NCBI RefSeq assembly: GCF_002303885.1
Contig: NZ_MRCM01000017.1
Location: forward strand, 62,001-126,000
Origin: Flavobacterium sp. ACN2
GTDB taxonomy: Bacteria; Bacteroidota; Bacteroidia; Flavobacteriales; Flavobacteriaceae
DNA: 64,000 nt
Direction: 5' to 3'
Below, piece by piece: positions 43,050-52,308 of the stretch. The position numbers and the translations under genes were made by a program. The notes beneath the pieces were generated by a model. That model saw nothing but the letters and a program-made list of their open reading frames with translations. It searched no databases and had not been told where the DNA came from. The number at the start of each line of letters is the position of its first letter. Within the stretch, counting starts at the first letter, position 1.

Positions 43050-44237
43050 TTAGAAATTTTCTGATAACCCCAAACGCAGTGACCAATCGTTTTTACTAAT
43101 TCCGTAATCTAATGCCAAATTACTGCCATTACGTTTATTCCATTTAATACGAATTCCGGTTCCAATAGCAGGATTCCATTTTTTAAATTGATAGGTATCT
43201 AACTTAGAAACCGAAGAAATATTAGTAAAAAAAACAGCACCAAAAAATCCGTTTCGACTTATGTCGGTCCTGTATTCGGTTTCAAAATAAATAAGAGCAT
43301 TGCTTCGGTATCTATTTTTGGTAAATCCACGTCCTGTTTTGCCTTCACGATCCCAACCAATACTTGGCAAATCTAAGTAATGCGGTTTTCCGCCAAACGT
43401 TGACCAGTAAAAAGCTCTTGAAGCCCAAACTCGATGTTTGGTTTTACTGAAAGAATGATATTTTCGAGCATCAAAATACAAAGATTGCCATTTGTTTCCT
43501 TCTACACCGCTAGTGTTCATTCTAAAATCGGCTTCTATATACAAACCTTTTTCGGGATTAATAATGTTTTCCCTCGAATCGTAAAGTCCCTGCAAGGCAA
43601 AACCAAACGAAGTCTCGTTAGAGTAATCGCCATTCATATATTTGTAATAATCGGTTTCTCCGTCTATATAGGATTCTTCCGAAATATTTTTATAATTATC
43701 TAAAAGAAAGCCAACTCCCAAACGATAATTTCCAATAACCTGCCTGGTAATAAACTGATAAAAACGCCATTGCTGGTAATCGAGCGTTGACATTTCTTTA
43801 TCTGAATTGTCTTCGCCCAATCCATAAGTATCTTGGGGATAAATCATGTAGCGATAATCTCCAATAAGACTCCATTTATTATCTTTTGAATAGATGTAAG
43901 ACTGAATTGGAAATACAAATTGCTTAGTAAAACTAAAATAAGGCGAAAAAGTAACCTGAGACATTCTGGTTGTTTTGGGATCTCCTAAATAAAATGTTGT
44001 CAGAAAAGAAACCACCAAACCTGTGCTGGAATTAACACCAACTGGAACCGGCAATAAGGAAAAAGCTAGTTTTTTATTTCTTTCTGGACGAATGGTGTCC
44101 TGCTTATCAAAAACTCGATGAATAACATCCAAAATATCTCGTGTACCCACATTTGTGCTATCATTTTGAGCTTGACAAAACGATCCAATTAAAAATAAAA
44201 CTACAATGTATTTATTTTTTAAACCATTCACACACAA
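43050..44237 (-). CDS. Omp85-family outer-membrane barrel protein (short form)
   Basis: A 395-residue outer-membrane protein with signal peptide ending GSFCQAQ. The rest is alternating hydrophobic/aromatic strands of a beta barrel, ending NDWSLRLGLSENF with the terminal aromatic needed for BAM recognition. DSRENIINPEKGLYIEADFRMN matches the Omp85/BamA (surface antigen) barrel. No POTRA domains are present, so this is not BamA; the short form resembles the patatin-associated or stand-alone barrels of Bacteroidota. Function unknown. It ends 31 bases before the glycosyltransferase start. Confidence 0.8.
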   Translation of the reverse strand: MCVNGLKNKYIVVLFLIGSFCQAQNDSTNVGTRDILDVIHRVFDKQDTIRPERNKKLAFSLLPVPVGVNSSTGLVVSFLTTFYLGDPKTTRMSQVTFSPYFSFTKQFVFPIQSYIYSKDNKWSLIGDYRYMIYPQDTYGLGEDNSDKEMSTLDYQQWRFYQFITRQVIGNYRLGVGFLLDNYKNISEESYIDGETDYYKYMNGDYSNETSFGFALQGLYDSRENIINPEKGLYIEADFRMNTSGVEGNKWQSLYFDARKYHSFSKTKHRVWASRAFYWSTFGGKPHYLDLPSIGWDREGKTGRGFTKNRYRSNALIYFETEYRTDISRNGFFGAVFFTNISSVSKLDTYQFKKWNPAIGTGIRIKWNKRNGSNLALDYGISKNDWSLRLGLSENF

Positions 44238-44333
44238 TATTTTAAAAACACCCTCTTACAAATTTAGAATTTTATTAAGAATATCAATCATTTTTTTATG
44301 CTAATCTGAATTACATAAAAAGTTATATTTGAA

Positions 44334-44924
44334 ATGCTAAATTATTTGATTTTGAAAATCTTTGCTATGTTTCGCTATTGTCTTTTTCTTCCGTTGATTA
44401 TGCTCTTTGGCTTTTCAGCAACCTATCAGAAAAATGAAATAAATCTTGTAAAAACAAACAAATGGTTCATTGCTGGGCCTTCTGTAGAAAATGAAGACAT
44501 GCTGAATAAATTCCGCCTACAAAATGGAATGGTTAGCGTTACAACAAATGACAACCCTAAGGGTGAAATAGAATTGAATGTCACGATTACTCCCTCTGAA
44601 ACCAATGACGGAATTCCCGCAAATCTTTCAGACGATTCTAAATACCTCAAAATTACTTATCAATCTACACAAATTATAAAACTGCAAGCGAGAGAGGGCA
44701 ATCAAGAAGGCACCGGTTGTGCGCACGGAGGTTCACATCCAAGAGTTTCTATACCTGCTTCTCCTAAACGCTTTTCTACAATAAAAATTCTATGGTCAGA
44801 TTTCAGACAAGATGAACTCCCTGACGGAAAACTTTTAAACATTCATAATTTATGCAAGCTTAATTTTGTCAATTACAATCCTACTTCAGGTTCTGTTCTG
44901 AAGATAAAATCGGTGAGTTTTTAG
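44334..44924 (+). CDS. Exported protein with CBM11/CIA30-like beta-sandwich
   Basis: A 196-residue exported protein; a hydrophobic signal-like segment spans residues 1-27. The mature part resembles a jelly-roll domain of the CBM11/CIA30 kind: WFIAGPSVENED at the start, KYLKITYQ in the middle, RFSTIKILWSDFRQDELPDG near the end and a last strand SGSVLKIKSVSF. This fold binds carbohydrate or acts as a chaperone, but no binding residues can be confirmed. It contains an unusual GCAHGGSHPRVS loop. Divergent from the Omp85 gene by about 97 bases. Function unknown. Confidence 0.65.
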   Translation: MLNYLILKIFAMFRYCLFLPLIMLFGFSATYQKNEINLVKTNKWFIAGPSVENEDMLNKFRLQNGMVSVTTNDNPKGEIELNVTITPSETNDGIPANLSDDSKYLKITYQSTQIIKLQAREGNQEGTGCAHGGSHPRVSIPASPKRFSTIKILWSDFRQDELPDGKLLNIHNLCKLNFVNYNPTSGSVLKIKSVSF

Positions 44925-44930
44925 TTTTTT

Positions 44931-45145
44931 TGTTTCAGGTTTCAGGTTTCAAGTTTTATCCGGAACTTGAAACATTGTCTTTTTTTTCTGCAAAATACGC
45001 AAGTTTTTGTTCTATGTTCCACTCACTACAAACGCAAAGTTCGCAAAGCTTTAAAAAACTTTGCGAACGTTGTGTATATCGTTGCGCTCTTTGCGGTTAA
45101 GTTCAACAACATGAAACTTGAAACTTGAAACCTGAAACTTGAAAC
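44931..45145. repeat. Heptamer inverted array and hairpins between converging genes
   Basis: The left side repeats GTTTCAGGTTTCAGGTTTCA, the right side repeats AAACTTGAAACTTGAAACCT; together they form a large inverted repeat with a GTTCGCAAAG hairpin (45039-45048 with 45059-45068) in the middle. The 222-base gap holds nothing else. Similar heptamers occur at 51684-51722. Confidence 0.75.
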
Positions 45146-45146
45146 C

Positions 45147-46337
45147 TTAAAGATGCAGCTGAATTTTATATCGATTCAAGATTTTCATAACATAAAGCAT
45201 AATGATAGAAAATACTAAAGACCAAATAATTCCAAGAACTCCTTCTCTAAAATATCCGGGAATAATATGAAGATTAAACGCTTTACAGAAATAATAAATC
45301 ACGCCTGGCAAAATATAAATCAATAACGGATTTGCCGCTGCAGGCATAAAAAATTCACTCCATTTGGTTTGTTTTTTAACTTCCATCAGCCAATACAACA
45401 AATAGAACAAAACGGTACATATTGCTGCCGAAAACATTGTCCACGATGGTGTTCCTTTAATTTTTGAAATTCCAAAGTAAGGACGAAGCAAAATAGCCGT
45501 GATTGTAAATAGCGCAACAAAACCAATTACAGACCAGTTGATTTTGGAACTGATTTTTCGATCAAAAAACAATAACGAAACTATTATTCCTGCTGAAGCT
45601 AAAGAAGCATGCGTTAAATGTCCAGCTATAAAACTCAACCAAGAAGTATTTTGTACAAAAGAATTTTCCGTTAGATTAAGCGAATTCATTGCAACAGAAA
45701 AAACTAAAAATGCAATCATTGCCCATAAATTTCCAGAAACTAACCAATAATAAACTACTGTAAAAAGATACGCCCAACCGATTAATCCGAGTATTCCCCA
45801 CCATTTTGGAGTCATTCCTCGATCTCCAGTTTCTTGAACATATAAAAAATACAGTGTTACTAGAACTAAAATCCCTCCGTATTGAAGTATGCTTTTTAAC
45901 CATAAAGGAAAATCTTTTGGATATTTATTCCAAATCGGAATTGGCATCGCATAGGCTAAAAGCCCCCAAAACGCAGGTGCGATTATCATTTTAGAAGCGT
46001 CGTAGCCATATTCGGCATTGACCATAAAAACGCCAATTACAATAAGAGCAATGGCTCTTTTAAGAGTATGTGTCCAAATTGTTTTCGGGCTGTCACCTTT
46101 TATCAATCTGGCATTAAAAGCAAACGGAATAGACATTCCAACAATGAATAAAAAAGCAGGGAAAACTAAATCAACAAAAGTCATTGCATCGGCATCTGCG
46201 GGCATATGTTTTAACCATTGCGGCACATTTTGAATGCTCGCAAGCTCATTTACAAAAATCATTACAAAAATGGTAATTCCACGTAAAGCATCAATAGAAA
46301 TAATACGCTGATTAAACAGATTCTCTTTTATTTTCAC
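45147..46337 (-). CDS. DUF5009/NagX-type acyltransferase, membrane (paralogue 2)
   Basis: A 396-residue membrane protein of the same family as the gene at 30068. The signatures are RIISIDALRGITIFVMIFVN and FVDLVFPAFLFIVGMSIPFA. About eleven helices. The two paralogues share only the N-terminal block and the overall topology by eye. It is divergent from the CpsB/YwqE-like gene and lies in the envelope glycan region. It would acylate a sugar at the membrane; the acceptor is unknown. Confidence 0.83.
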   Translation of the reverse strand: MKIKENLFNQRIISIDALRGITIFVMIFVNELASIQNVPQWLKHMPADADAMTFVDLVFPAFLFIVGMSIPFAFNARLIKGDSPKTIWTHTLKRAIALIVIGVFMVNAEYGYDASKMIIAPAFWGLLAYAMPIPIWNKYPKDFPLWLKSILQYGGILVLVTLYFLYVQETGDRGMTPKWWGILGLIGWAYLFTVVYYWLVSGNLWAMIAFLVFSVAMNSLNLTENSFVQNTSWLSFIAGHLTHASLASAGIIVSLLFFDRKISSKINWSVIGFVALFTITAILLRPYFGISKIKGTPSWTMFSAAICTVLFYLLYWLMEVKKQTKWSEFFMPAAANPLLIYILPGVIYYFCKAFNLHIIPGYFREGVLGIIWSLVFSIIMLYVMKILNRYKIQLHL

Positions 46338-46388
46338 AATTTTTTACTTTTTTACTAAAAATCAAATATAACATAAATCTAAAATGTC

Positions 46389-46414
46389 TTGTTACAAATT
46401 CTAGATTAATTTTG
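46389..46414 (+). promoter_or_regulatory. Promoter of the CpsB/YwqE-like gene
   Basis: TTG (46389-46391) and TAATTTTG (46407-46414), 15 bases apart and 34 bases before the ATG. Spacing is a little short but both boxes fit the Bacteroidota pattern. Confidence 0.6.
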
Positions 46415-46448
46415 CACGCTATAAAACTGATTTATACTTTTTTGTTAC

Positions 46449-47186
46449 ATGTTATCATTCCTAAAACCAAAACCCATATTAAAAGAACTGCTTGACGGAA
46501 GTTTTGTTGACATTCATTCTCATATTTTACCAGGAATTGATGACGGAGCAAAAAACATAAAAAAATCAGTTGACCTGGTTTCGTCTTTACAAGAGATTGG
46601 GGTTTCTCAAATTATTACGTCGCCGCATATTAGTCATTATGTTTGGAATAATTCTCCAGAAATCATAGCGTCTAAACTTCTGGAAACAGAAAAAGCGTTA
46701 GAAGAAAATAAAATTGAAATTCCTGTTCGAGCTGCAGCAGAATACCTCATCGATAGCTGGTTTGAGAATCACTTTAAAGAAGAAAAACTTCTGACTTTGA
46801 AAGACAATTATATCTTAGTCGAAATATCGTATCAAAATGCTCCTTTAAATATTTACAAAACTATCTTTGAGATACAATTGGCTGGTTATATCCCTGTTTT
46901 GGCTCATCCAGAACGTTATCTCTTTTATCACAATAAATTTTCTGAATACGAGAAGTTAAAAAATGCAGGGTGTCTTTTTCAGCTAAATCTGCTTTCTACT
47001 GTTGAGTATTACGGTTCTAAAATTGCAAAAGTTACCGACGAACTTTTAGCGAAAGGAATGTACTCTTTTTGCGGAACAGATGTTCATCATAAAAAACATA
47101 TCGAAGCTTTTGACAGCAAGTTAAAGATTAAAAACATTCAATCTTTAAAAGAAGTAATTGCGAATAATCAGTTTTTTAAATTTTAA
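46449..47186 (+). CDS. PHP-type tyrosine-protein phosphatase (CpsB/YwqE-like)
   Basis: A 245-residue metal-dependent phosphatase of the PHP fold. FVDIHSHILPGIDDGAKNIK holds the HxH metal motif, VAAEYLID-like RAAAEYLIDSWF the next acidic ligand, and FCGTDVHHKKH the C-terminal Asp/His set. Such enzymes remove phosphate from capsule-regulating tyrosine kinases. It converges with a WcaJ-type transferase only six bases away, which supports a role in exopolysaccharide control. A tyrosine autokinase is not in the window. Confidence 0.87.
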   Translation: MLSFLKPKPILKELLDGSFVDIHSHILPGIDDGAKNIKKSVDLVSSLQEIGVSQIITSPHISHYVWNNSPEIIASKLLETEKALEENKIEIPVRAAAEYLIDSWFENHFKEEKLLTLKDNYILVEISYQNAPLNIYKTIFEIQLAGYIPVLAHPERYLFYHNKFSEYEKLKNAGCLFQLNLLSTVEYYGSKIAKVTDELLAKGMYSFCGTDVHHKKHIEAFDSKLKIKNIQSLKEVIANNQFFKF

Positions 47187-47192
47187 AAAAGC

Positions 47193-48611
47193 TTAATAAG
47201 CGTTTTCTTCGCCTTTAAAAATATTAATTATCGTTTTTATAATAATCTTAATATCAAGCAGGAAACTCCAGTTTTCGATATACCAAATATCATATTCCAC
47301 TCTGTTTTCCATATCGCTTAACACTTTTGTCTCTCCTCTATAACCATTGACTTGAGCCCATCCAGTAATTCCTGGCTTAGCATATTGTCGAACCAGATAA
47401 TTATTAATAAGATCACTGTATTCTTTGGCAAGATTAACCATATGCGGTCTTGGTCCTACGACTGACATGTCTCCCCAAAAAACATTGAAAAACTGAGGCA
47501 GCTCATCGATACTTGTTTTACGAATAAAAGCTCCAAATTTTGTTATACGGCTATCGCCTTTTTCTGCTTGTTTATTATGAGCAAGTCCGTTTACATACAT
47601 GCTTCTAAATTTCAAACATACAAATGATCGATTATCTCTACCCGATCTTTTTTGTTTAAAAAACACAGGGCCTGGAGATTCGATTTTTATAATAAGTGTG
47701 ATAATCGGAAACAACCAAGGAAAAATTAGCAGGATTACCAAACTTGAAAAACAGACATCAAAAATCTTTTTCAAAAGTCTGTTTGAAGCAAATTCTAAGG
47801 GTTCTGTACGAAACATTAATACAGGAGTATTTTCGTAAAAAGCCACCTCAACTTTACTTGCTTTTGTGTACAGTTGAAAATCTGGAATAAACTTAATTCG
47901 AACCATTTTCTGCTCGCAGATTCTTGTGAGTTCATTAATTATTTCGATATTATCAATATGCAGTGCGACATACATTTCATCTACTTCATTCTCGTCCAAA
48001 AATGTTTCGATACCTTCAAACTTTCCGATAATAAGAGTAGGATCAACAATATTACCCTCCTTTTTTTCATCAAAAAAGCCTAAAAATCGATATCCGTAAG
48101 TTAAATCTCTAGCTAATACTTTTCGAATTTTTTCTCCAGATTCGTTTGCTCCAACAATTATAAAAGTTTTAAAATTGTATCCTTTTGCTCGAACATATTT
48201 TAAAAGTTTCATCGAGAAATATCGAGAAAACATAAGCAATCCGAAAAAGATCATGTAGAAATAAACTAAGCGAAGCCTAGAAATGTCGGTGTATTTTAGA
48301 TAAACCACAAATATAGAAACCAAGGCAGCATGGATTGAAATCTTTTTGATTGTTCTCCATAATATCGATTCTATCGGCTCTACTCTCACGCTTCGATTAG
48401 AATCTTTTTGAAGCAATAACGCCACCCATATTAAAATTGCTAAAAGCGAAATTGTTCTTTCTTCTTTAGACAATAATTTATCCAAATCCCCAAACCTTGC
48501 CAACGCAGAAAGCAGCGTGGCAGAATTTAATAAAATGACATCAACTACTACAAACAAAAGTTTATAATACCGTGAAATTCTAAAGTGTGATAATTCTTGT
48601 AAAATTTTCAT
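47193..48611 (-). CDS. WcaJ-type undecaprenyl-phosphate glycosyl-1-phosphate transferase
   Basis: A 472-residue membrane enzyme that starts an exopolysaccharide repeat unit by putting a sugar phosphate on undecaprenyl phosphate. The ATG at 48611 (MKILQELSHFRISRYYKLLF) is preferred to one 20 codons upstream. Four N-terminal helices (about 15-125), a CoA-binding-like fold (about 140-260, FIIVGANESGEKI) and the catalytic part with PVFFKQKRSGRDNRSFVCLK and GPRPHM match the family. The YwqE-like phosphatase gene converges with it. No other export or polymerase gene is visible nearby. Confidence 0.9.
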   Translation of the reverse strand: MKILQELSHFRISRYYKLLFVVVDVILLNSATLLSALARFGDLDKLLSKEERTISLLAILIWVALLLQKDSNRSVRVEPIESILWRTIKKISIHAALVSIFVVYLKYTDISRLRLVYFYMIFFGLLMFSRYFSMKLLKYVRAKGYNFKTFIIVGANESGEKIRKVLARDLTYGYRFLGFFDEKKEGNIVDPTLIIGKFEGIETFLDENEVDEMYVALHIDNIEIINELTRICEQKMVRIKFIPDFQLYTKASKVEVAFYENTPVLMFRTEPLEFASNRLLKKIFDVCFSSLVILLIFPWLFPIITLIIKIESPGPVFFKQKRSGRDNRSFVCLKFRSMYVNGLAHNKQAEKGDSRITKFGAFIRKTSIDELPQFFNVFWGDMSVVGPRPHMVNLAKEYSDLINNYLVRQYAKPGITGWAQVNGYRGETKVLSDMENRVEYDIWYIENWSFLLDIKIIIKTIINIFKGEENAY

Positions 48612-48761
48612 GTCGGGGCGAAATCTTATCCAAAAGGAATAAAAAAGACTTTTATAATAAAAGTGCTGCAAAATAACATTTAAATTATATTTTTTGATAC
48701 TTATTTCATTCTAATTATTTAAAACTTTACTTTTATGTTATGCTGACCTAATAGTGCAATC

Positions 48762-49724
48762 ATGCTTAAAATTATTTTTTTCTTTTTAACAATTACTTCC
48801 GTTTATTCCCAAATTCCTGGCTGTACCGATCCGCAAGCAGAAAACTACAGTTCATCATCTCTACAAAATAATGGTAGCTGCAATTACAAAAGTCTAAAAA
48901 TCAAACCTGTATATTCTTATCATCTTAGCGATTCTATACGAGAAACCTCTGGCTTAATTGCTTTTCAAAATTTACTCTGGACACATAACGATGATCATGA
49001 CACCGCAATTTATGGATTGGATACTTTAGGAAAAATCAAAAAGAAAATTATTCTTCCCGAAACTATCAATCACGATTGGGAAGAAATCTCGCAAGATAGC
49101 ACACATCTTTATATCGGCGATTTTGGCAATAATTATTCTGGAAATAGAACCGATTTGAAAATTCTTAAAATTGAAAAAAGATCTTTTTTAGAAGAAAATC
49201 CGAAAATTGAAACCATCCTATTTTCTTATTCTGACCAAACTAATTTTTCTCTATCAAAACCAAACAAAACCGATTTTGATTGTGAAGCATTTATTGTTTC
49301 CAAAGACAGCATCTACCTATTTACCAAGCAATGGAAATCGTCTAAAACCAATATTTACGCTTTGCCAAAGCAAGAAGGAACACAAATTGCAAAACTCAAA
49401 GCAACAATTGATACCAAAGGTCTGGTTACTGGTGCCACTTATTTAGAAAACAAAAAACTAATTACTTTGTGCGGCTATACCAAAGTAGGAAAACCTTTTT
49501 TATATCTGCTCTACGATTTTAAAGATCAAGATTTTTTATCTGGAAATAAAAGGCGAATCGATTTAAAACTTCCTTTTCATCAAATTGAAGGAATTGCGAC
49601 GAAAGATGGTTTACATTATTTTTTAACGAATGAATCTCTTGTTCGAAAACCAGTTATAAATGTTCCTCAGCAAATTCATTATTTCGATTTAAGTTCCGTT
49701 CTAAGGTTGTATCTCCATAAATAA
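48762..49724 (+). CDS. Exported protein, TSP3-like motif plus probable beta-propeller
   Basis: A 320-residue exported protein with a signal peptide (ending TSVYSQ). Right after it comes GCTDPQAENYSSSSLQNNGS, one copy of the calcium-binding-like GCTDPxAxNY...DGSC motif that often occurs in tandem in large Bacteroidota surface proteins. The rest, ETSGLIAFQNLLWTHNDDHD, then DWEEISQDSTHLYIGDFGNN and NRTDLKILKIEK, is propeller-like repeat sequence. There is no T9SS sorting tail. Function unknown. The single N-terminal motif in such a small protein is unusual. Confidence 0.75.
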   Translation: MLKIIFFFLTITSVYSQIPGCTDPQAENYSSSSLQNNGSCNYKSLKIKPVYSYHLSDSIRETSGLIAFQNLLWTHNDDHDTAIYGLDTLGKIKKKIILPETINHDWEEISQDSTHLYIGDFGNNYSGNRTDLKILKIEKRSFLEENPKIETILFSYSDQTNFSLSKPNKTDFDCEAFIVSKDSIYLFTKQWKSSKTNIYALPKQEGTQIAKLKATIDTKGLVTGATYLENKKLITLCGYTKVGKPFLYLLYDFKDQDFLSGNKRRIDLKLPFHQIEGIATKDGLHYFLTNESLVRKPVINVPQQIHYFDLSSVLRLYLHK

Positions 49725-49748
49725 TTCGCAAATGCAAGATAATAGTTT

Positions 49749-49756
49749 ACTTTTGC
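49749..49756 (+). promoter_or_regulatory. Bacteroidota -7 element for the ABC-F gene
   Basis: TACTTTTG, an exact TAnnTTTG match, 58 bases before the GTG start. No clear TTG box in position. Confidence 0.5.
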
Positions 49757-49814
49757 AGAAAGTTATGTTTTAGAAAACATTCATAACTCATAATTTATAA
49801 CTTATAATTACAAA

Positions 49815-51677
49815 GTGAATTACTTATCAGTCGAAAATATATCAAAGTCATTTGGAGAAAGAGTCCTTTTTGACAACATTTCTTTTGGAATTAATAAAGA
49901 TCAAAAAATCGCTTTCATTGCAAAAAATGGTTCTGGAAAAACAACCATAATGAGCATTATTAATGGTTTGGAAGAACCAGATACTGGGCAAGTTGTTTTA
50001 AGAAAAGGAATCAGAATGGCATTTCTATCGCAAGACAATAATCTTCAAGATGAACTTACGATCGAAGAAAGTATTTTTGCCTCAGATAACGAAACGCTTA
50101 AAGTTATTGAAGCTTATGAAAAGGCTTTAGAAAATCCTGCTGACGAAGAAGCTTACCAAAAAGCTTTTGATGCTATGGATCAGCATAATGCATGGGATTT
50201 TGAAACGCAATACAAACAGATTTTATTCAAATTAAAGCTGGAAGATTTCAAACTTAAAGTTAAAAATCTTTCTGGAGGACAGAAAAAACGTCTTTCTCTA
50301 GCCATAATTCTAATCAATCGTCCTGATTTATTGATTCTAGATGAGCCAACCAACCACTTAGATCTAGAAATGATCGAATGGCTGGAAAGTTACTTTGCCA
50401 AAGAAAACATCACTTTGTTTATGGTAACGCACGACCGTTTCTTTTTGGAGCGCGTTTGTAACGAAATTATAGAACTAGACAACGGAAAACTATACCAATA
50501 CAAAGGAAATTATTCTTACTACCTACAGAAAAAAGAAGAAAGAATCACTTCTGAAAATGCTAGTGTTGACAAGGCTAAAAACTTGTTTGTAAAAGAATTA
50601 GAATGGATGCGCCGCCAGCCAAAAGCGAGAACAACCAAATCTAAATCACGTCAGGATGACTTTTACATTATTAAAGAAAAAGCGCAAAGCCGACGAAAAG
50701 AAAATAAAGTTGAGCTTGAAATTAACATGGAAAGAATGGGAAGCAAAATCATTGAGCTTCATAAACTTTCTAAAAAATTCAAAGACCGCGTTATTCTTGA
50801 CAATTTCAGTTTTGATTTTCAACGTGGAGAAAGAATCGGAATTATTGGTAAAAACGGAACTGGAAAATCGACCTTCTTAAATCTTTTGACAGGAACAATT
50901 CCTCCAGACAGCGGACGTGTTGTTAAAGGAGATACTATAAAAATTGGATATTATACACAGTCTGGAATTAACCCAAAACCAGGTCAGCGTGTTATTGATA
51001 TTATAAAAGAGTACGGAGAGTATATTCCGTTGACAAAAGGAAAAATTATTTCGGCTTCGCAATTATTGGAGCGTTTTCTTTTTGATGCCAAAAAACAATA
51101 TGATTACGTTGAGAAATTAAGTGGTGGAGAATTAAAGCGTTTATACTTGTGTACGGTTTTAATTCAGAATCCGAACTTCTTGATTCTAGATGAGCCTACA
51201 AACGATTTGGATATTGTAACGCTAAACGTTCTAGAAAGTTTCCTTTTAGATTACCCAGGATGTTTATTGGTAGTTTCGCACGACCGTTATTTTATGGATA
51301 AAATTGTCGATCATTTATTTGTCTTTAGAGGTCAAGGCGAAATAGAAAATTTCCCAGGAAACTATTCTGATTTCCGTGCTTACGAAGACAGTGCTGATGT
51401 TGCTCAAAAAGAAGAAAACAAAGCAGAAAAGAAAGAATGGAAACAAAATAATCCAACCGGAAATCTAAGTTTTAACGAACAAAAAGAATATCAGAAAATC
51501 GAAAGAGAAATTAAAGATTTAGAAGCTGAAAAAGCCAAAATCGAACAATTATTCTCTGACGGAAAAATTGCAGATGCCGATATCGAGAAAAAAGCAAACG
51601 AACTTCAAAACATAATTAATAAAATCGAAGCAAAAGAAGAACGCTGGTTTGAACTTTCTGCTAAACTTGAAGGATAG
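49815..51677 (+). CDS. ABC-F family ATPase (Uup/EttA type)
   Basis: A 620-residue cytoplasmic protein with two ATP-binding cassettes and no membrane part. Walker A GKNGSGKT-like AKNGSGKTTIMSIINGLEE and GKNGTGKSTFLNLLTG, ABC signatures LSGGQKKRLSLA and LSGGELKRLYLC, and Walker B LLILDEPTNHLDLE and FLILDEPTNDLDIV are all intact. The linker between cassettes (about 245-310) is Arg/Lys-rich. The C-terminal helical hairpin (about 545-620) fits Uup. Such proteins act on ribosomes or in DNA-related quality control. Start is GTG 49815, giving MNYLSVENISKSFGE, a standard ABC-F start. Confidence 0.93.
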   Translation: MNYLSVENISKSFGERVLFDNISFGINKDQKIAFIAKNGSGKTTIMSIINGLEEPDTGQVVLRKGIRMAFLSQDNNLQDELTIEESIFASDNETLKVIEAYEKALENPADEEAYQKAFDAMDQHNAWDFETQYKQILFKLKLEDFKLKVKNLSGGQKKRLSLAIILINRPDLLILDEPTNHLDLEMIEWLESYFAKENITLFMVTHDRFFLERVCNEIIELDNGKLYQYKGNYSYYLQKKEERITSENASVDKAKNLFVKELEWMRRQPKARTTKSKSRQDDFYIIKEKAQSRRKENKVELEINMERMGSKIIELHKLSKKFKDRVILDNFSFDFQRGERIGIIGKNGTGKSTFLNLLTGTIPPDSGRVVKGDTIKIGYYTQSGINPKPGQRVIDIIKEYGEYIPLTKGKIISASQLLERFLFDAKKQYDYVEKLSGGELKRLYLCTVLIQNPNFLILDEPTNDLDIVTLNVLESFLLDYPGCLLVVSHDRYFMDKIVDHLFVFRGQGEIENFPGNYSDFRAYEDSADVAQKEENKAEKKEWKQNNPTGNLSFNEQKEYQKIEREIKDLEAEKAKIEQLFSDGKIADADIEKKANELQNIINKIEAKEERWFELSAKLEG

Positions 51678-51683
51678 ATTTTT

Positions 51684-51722
51684 TGTTTCAAGTTTCAGGT
51701 TTAAAGTTTCAAGTTTTACTTT
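51684..51722. repeat. GTTTCAAG/GTTTCAGG heptamer array
   Basis: Tandem heptamer-like GTTTCAAGTTTCAGGTTTAAAG units seven bases after the ABC-F stop. Same family as 44931-45145. Confidence 0.65.
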
Positions 51723-51804
51723 TTAAAAGAATTATTACACTGAAAACCGAGACTAAGACAAAAAACAATTTTAATATATTTAAGCTCTTTAAACAAATAT
51801 CACA

Positions 51805-52287
51805 ATGAAAAAACTATTAGCCGCAGTATTTACTTTAACCTTATTTATTTCTTGCAACAACACGGAAAAAGATACAGAAAAAGACACATCTGAACCAGCA
51901 AAAGATTTCACAGAACAAAACGAACAGGACATTAAAGATTATTTAGCCAAAAATAATTTAACTGCAACCAGAACCGATTCAGGCCTTTATTATATCATTA
52001 CAGAACCAGGTAATGGCGCTCAACCAACTTCTACTTCTAATGTAACTGTTGCTTATAAAGGTTATTATACAAACGGAAAAGTTTTTGATCAAAGTAAAGA
52101 TGCAGGAATTTCATTTGGTTTAAATCAAGTAATTAAAGGTTGGACAGAAGGTATCCCTCATTTTAAAGAAGGAGGATCTGGAGTTCTATTAATACCATCT
52201 CGTTTAGGTTACGGAAGTTATGATTACATGACAATACCGGGAGGTTCGGTACTTATTTTCGACGTAAAATTGATTAAAGTAAATTAA
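51805..52287 (+). CDS. FKBP-type peptidyl-prolyl isomerase lipoprotein
   Basis: A 160-residue lipoprotein with lipobox LFISCNNT (Cys about 17). A Glu/Lys/Asp-rich linker precedes an FKBP domain (about 55-160): VTVAYKGYYTNGKVFDQSKD, then VIKGWTEGIPHFKEGGSGVL and IPSRLGYGSYD, then SVLIFDVKLIKVN. It catalyses proline isomerisation outside the cytoplasm. Flavobacterial relatives include the gliding protein GldI, but the sequence alone does not settle that. Preceded by heptamer repeats, followed 21 bases later by a methyltransferase. Confidence 0.92.
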   Translation: MKKLLAAVFTLTLFISCNNTEKDTEKDTSEPAKDFTEQNEQDIKDYLAKNNLTATRTDSGLYYIITEPGNGAQPTSTSNVTVAYKGYYTNGKVFDQSKDAGISFGLNQVIKGWTEGIPHFKEGGSGVLLIPSRLGYGSYDYMTIPGGSVLIFDVKLIKVN

Positions 52288-52308
52288 TCTTTCATTCTAA
52301 ATTTCTAG

